DNA from: Colwellia sp. 1_MG-2023
GTDB taxonomy: Bacteria; Pseudomonadota; Gammaproteobacteria; Enterobacterales; Alteromonadaceae
Direction: 5' to 3'
DNA length: 64,000 nt
NCBI RefSeq assembly: GCF_030546755.1
Contig: NZ_JAUOPE010000007.1
Coordinates: forward strand, 1-64,000
Shown: piece by piece, positions 62,594 to 64,000 of the stretch
Position numbering within the stretch: the first letter of the stretch is position 1
Layout: the number at the start of each line of letters is the position of its first letter
Translations under genes and position numbers: made by a program
The notes under the pieces: generated by a model
The model's database searches: none
Told to the model about the DNA's origin: nothing
What the model saw: only the letters and a program-made list of their open reading frames with translations

Positions 62594-62658
62594 CGGCTCA
62601 TCTCCTTTTTGAGCCATCCCCTAAGCCCGAAACTAGGTGTAGTTTCGGGCTGTTTTTA
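62594..62658 (+). ncRNA. Candidate small RNA with CUCC-loop hairpin and intrinsic terminator
   Basis: About 65 bases on the plus strand with no associated gene. Hairpin 1 pairs GGCTCA (62595-62600) with TGAGCC (62610-62615) and exposes the loop UCUCCUUUU, complementary to Shine-Dalgarno sequences. A single-stranded AUCCCCUA follows. Hairpin 2 is a perfect 12-base stem, AGCCCGAAACTA (62624-62635) with TAGTTTCGGGCT (62640-62651), followed by GTTTTTATT: a strong intrinsic terminator. The nearest upstream plus-strand gene is more than 30 kb away, so the terminator is an orphan. Neither strand encodes a protein here. I do not recognise it as a named RNA family. Confidence 0.6.
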
Positions 62659-62714
62659 TTGCTAATCCCGATAAAATTTTACCACCATCAAAGAAAACCT
62701 AAGGACAAATTTAC

Positions 62715-63485
62715 TTACGTTAATTTAAAAAGACGTTTGAAGTTTTCCGTTGATATTTTAGCGATATGCTCAACAGATTGTCCGCGAATGCTTGCTAAAT
62801 GTTTAGCGACTTCAACCACATAAGCTGGTTGGTTTTGCGAACCTCGATGGGGAACTGGTGCTAAATAAGGCGAGTCTGTCTCTATTAAAATTTTATCATC
62901 AGGCACCTTTTTGGCGACTTCACGCAAAGCACTGGCATTTTTAAAAGTAACAATACCGGAAAACGAAATATAAAAGCCCATTTCAATCGCTTGCTCTGCC
63001 ATTTCCCATGTTTCAGTAAAACAATGAAGTATTCCACTGACATTTTCAGCCTTTTCTTCCCGTAAAATATCAAGAGTATCTTGTTGTGCATCACGAGTAT
63101 GGATAATTAATGGTTTATTAAGTTGATTAGCAACGCGTATATGTTTTCGAAATGAATCAAGTTGCACAGCTTTCGTTTCTGGAGCATAAAAATAATCTAA
63201 ACCCGTTTCACCAATGGCAATTACTCTTGGCGATTTTGATAGTTCAGCCAAAAGGTTTTGATCGACTTCATCACTTTGGTTTAAGGGATGTGTGCCACAA
63301 GTCAACAACACATTATCGTATTTTGCTGTTTGCTCTGCCATTGATGGAAAGTCTTCCAAGGTAACACTGACACATAATAACTGGTTTACCTGAGCTGCTT
63401 GAGCTGCAGTAATAACATTATCTAAGTTATTGTCAAACGAAGTAAGATCAAGGCGATCTAAATGGCAATGTGAATCTATGTACAA
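62715..63485 (-). CDS. TatD-family metal-dependent hydrolase (DNase)
   Basis: A 256-residue TIM-barrel metallohydrolase of the TatD/YcfH group, probably a 3'-5' DNase. Metal ligands can be seen as H6 and H8 in IDSHCHLDRL, E92 or so in IGETGLDYFYAPE, His in LIIHTRDA and LHCFTETWE, and Asp in LIETDSPYLAPVPHRG. In E. coli YcfH also lies just downstream of holB. It follows pilZ by 58 bases on the same strand, the typical holB-pilZ-tatD order of Vibrio and Alteromonadales. Confidence 0.94.
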   Translation of the reverse strand: MYIDSHCHLDRLDLTSFDNNLDNVITAAQAAQVNQLLCVSVTLEDFPSMAEQTAKYDNVLLTCGTHPLNQSDEVDQNLLAELSKSPRVIAIGETGLDYFYAPETKAVQLDSFRKHIRVANQLNKPLIIHTRDAQQDTLDILREEKAENVSGILHCFTETWEMAEQAIEMGFYISFSGIVTFKNASALREVAKKVPDDKILIETDSPYLAPVPHRGSQNQPAYVVEVAKHLASIRGQSVEHIAKISTENFKRLFKLT

Positions 63486-63543
63486 CGAAGTACTCCTATA
63501 ATATATGAATTAGATTTAATAAATGAATAGCGGGTAAGCGTTA

Positions 63544-63870
63544 TTACATGGTTAATGTAGCATCAGAAGAATTAAGAAGACGACCAATGGCTTTTTCAAT
63601 TTGACTACGCATATTATCTGGGTCTTCAACAAAGGTTATACCTATACCCGCCGGAGTACCATTTTGCACACCAATAGGAGTTAACCAACAAACTTTACCA
63701 ATAATTTGTGACGGCTCTAATGAATCAGGTAACAAAACTTCTAATTCTATATCAACGTCTAATTCAAATTGCTCTGTCGTTCTAACAAATAAACCACCAT
63801 TTTTTACAAATGGCATATAAGATTGATATAAATCTCGGTCGTTGACAAACTCTAAGTACAAATGTTCCAT
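63544..63870 (-). CDS. pilZ: PilZ-domain type IV pilus assembly protein
   Basis: A 108-residue single-domain protein matching the prototype PilZ, needed for type IV pilus assembly. YQSYMPFVKNGGLFVRT, VCWLTPIGVQNGTPAGIGITF and a C-terminal SSDATLTM line up well with Pseudomonas PilZ. As in that protein the c-di-GMP-binding RxxxR and (D/N)xSxxG motifs are missing, so it probably does not bind the nucleotide. Its ATG lies one base after the holB stop, showing tight coupling. Confidence 0.93.
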   Translation of the reverse strand: MEHLYLEFVNDRDLYQSYMPFVKNGGLFVRTTEQFELDVDIELEVLLPDSLEPSQIIGKVCWLTPIGVQNGTPAGIGITFVEDPDNMRSQIEKAIGRLLNSSDATLTM

Positions 63871-63871
63871 A

Positions 63872-64000
63872 TTATTCCTCTACTGCATTCATTGTAATCC
63901 AAATATCCACTAACAATTTTTCTACATTATATTCTGCATTTAATTGGACTAAAGTAAGTCGTTGTTTATTAAACTGTTTGATTAATAAATAAACTTGCCA
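63872..64000 (-). CDS. holB: DNA polymerase III delta' subunit, C-terminal end (partial)
   Basis: The last 42 codons of an ORF that enters from the right edge of the window and ends in TAA at 63874-63872. The readable tail (WQVYLLIKQFNKQRL, then EKLLVDIWITMNAVEE) is helical. It has the leucine-rich arrangement of the delta' C-terminal domain. The assignment rests mainly on gene order, holB-pilZ-tatD, since the AAA+ part of the protein is outside the window. Confidence 0.75.
   Translation of the reverse strand, partial: WQVYLLIKQFNKQRLTLVQLNAEYNVEKLLVDIWITMNAVEE

Larger units (their letters stand above)
62240..62714. other. 475-base intergenic region with a candidate small RNA
   Basis: No ORF of note. 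The left part (62240-62540) is AT-rich, with a cluster of TTAGTTA/TAACTAA repeats around 62281-62340 including ATTAACTAACTAATTAGTT. The right part holds a promoter-like sequence, two hairpins and an intrinsic terminator on the plus strand, listed separately. Both neighbouring genes are on the minus strand. Confidence 0.6.

Overview
The window is AT-rich DNA from a gammaproteobacterium, most likely of the order Alteromonadales and possibly close to Colwellia or Thalassotalea. I infer this from gene order and protein character, not from a database search. Supporting blocks are uvrY-uvrC-pgsA-tRNA-Gly, the zwf-pgl-edd-glk-eda operon divergent from hexR-pyk, a cbb3 oxidase operon ccoNOQP-HIS, msrC-proQ-prc, pepN-DUF2835, a GntR-regulated prpB-prpC-acnD-prpF operon, and holB-pilZ-tatD. 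I see no IS element, prophage, CRISPR array or rRNA gene; this is a dense chromosomal core region.

Layout. 1-3.9 kb: tRNA-Gly, pgsA, uvrC, uvrY and a small predicted DNA-binding protein. 4.0-4.5 kb: fabA with a FabR-like operator inside its promoter. 4.6-14.1 kb: central carbon metabolism (Entner-Doudoroff operon, HexR, pyruvate kinase, 6-phosphofructokinase) with two HexR boxes in the divergent zwf/hexR promoter region. 14.2-16.1 kb: a LytTR-type two-component system. 16.2-22.4 kb: a tripartite RND efflux operon ending in a HIT-family gene. 22.6-23.9 kb: a LysE exporter and an orphan lipoprotein. 24.0-30.7 kb: cbb3 oxidase structural and assembly genes behind FNR-type boxes. 30.8-37.0 kb: DUF2999, pyrD and the large NAD-glutamate dehydrogenase. 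37.3-44.2 kb: a four-gene envelope module (DUF1302 barrel, DUF1329, YCF48-like propeller, MMPL transporter) bounded by terminators. 44.6-53.7 kb: DUF2835, pepN, nhaC-type antiporter, prc, proQ, an unknown acidic protein, msrC and a SIMPL-domain protein. 53.8-60.9 kb: methylcitrate cycle genes and their GntR regulator. 61.0-64.0 kb: an SpmA/SpmB-type membrane protein, a candidate small RNA, tatD, pilZ and the 3' end of holB.

How they work together. Glucose is phosphorylated by Glk, oxidised by Zwf and Pgl, and cleaved through KDPG by Edd and Eda. HexR probably controls this operon, and pyk is downstream of hexR in the same direction. Propionyl-CoA is consumed by PrpC, AcnD/PrpF and PrpB; the GntR protein probably acts at two copies of a TGTCGACA palindrome that bracket the operon promoter. 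The cbb3 oxidase serves low-oxygen respiration.

The most interesting non-coding signal is a compact two-hairpin transcript candidate with an anti-Shine-Dalgarno loop and an orphan terminator near 62.6 kb. The most interesting protein system of unknown function is the DUF1302/DUF1329/YCF48/MMPL module.
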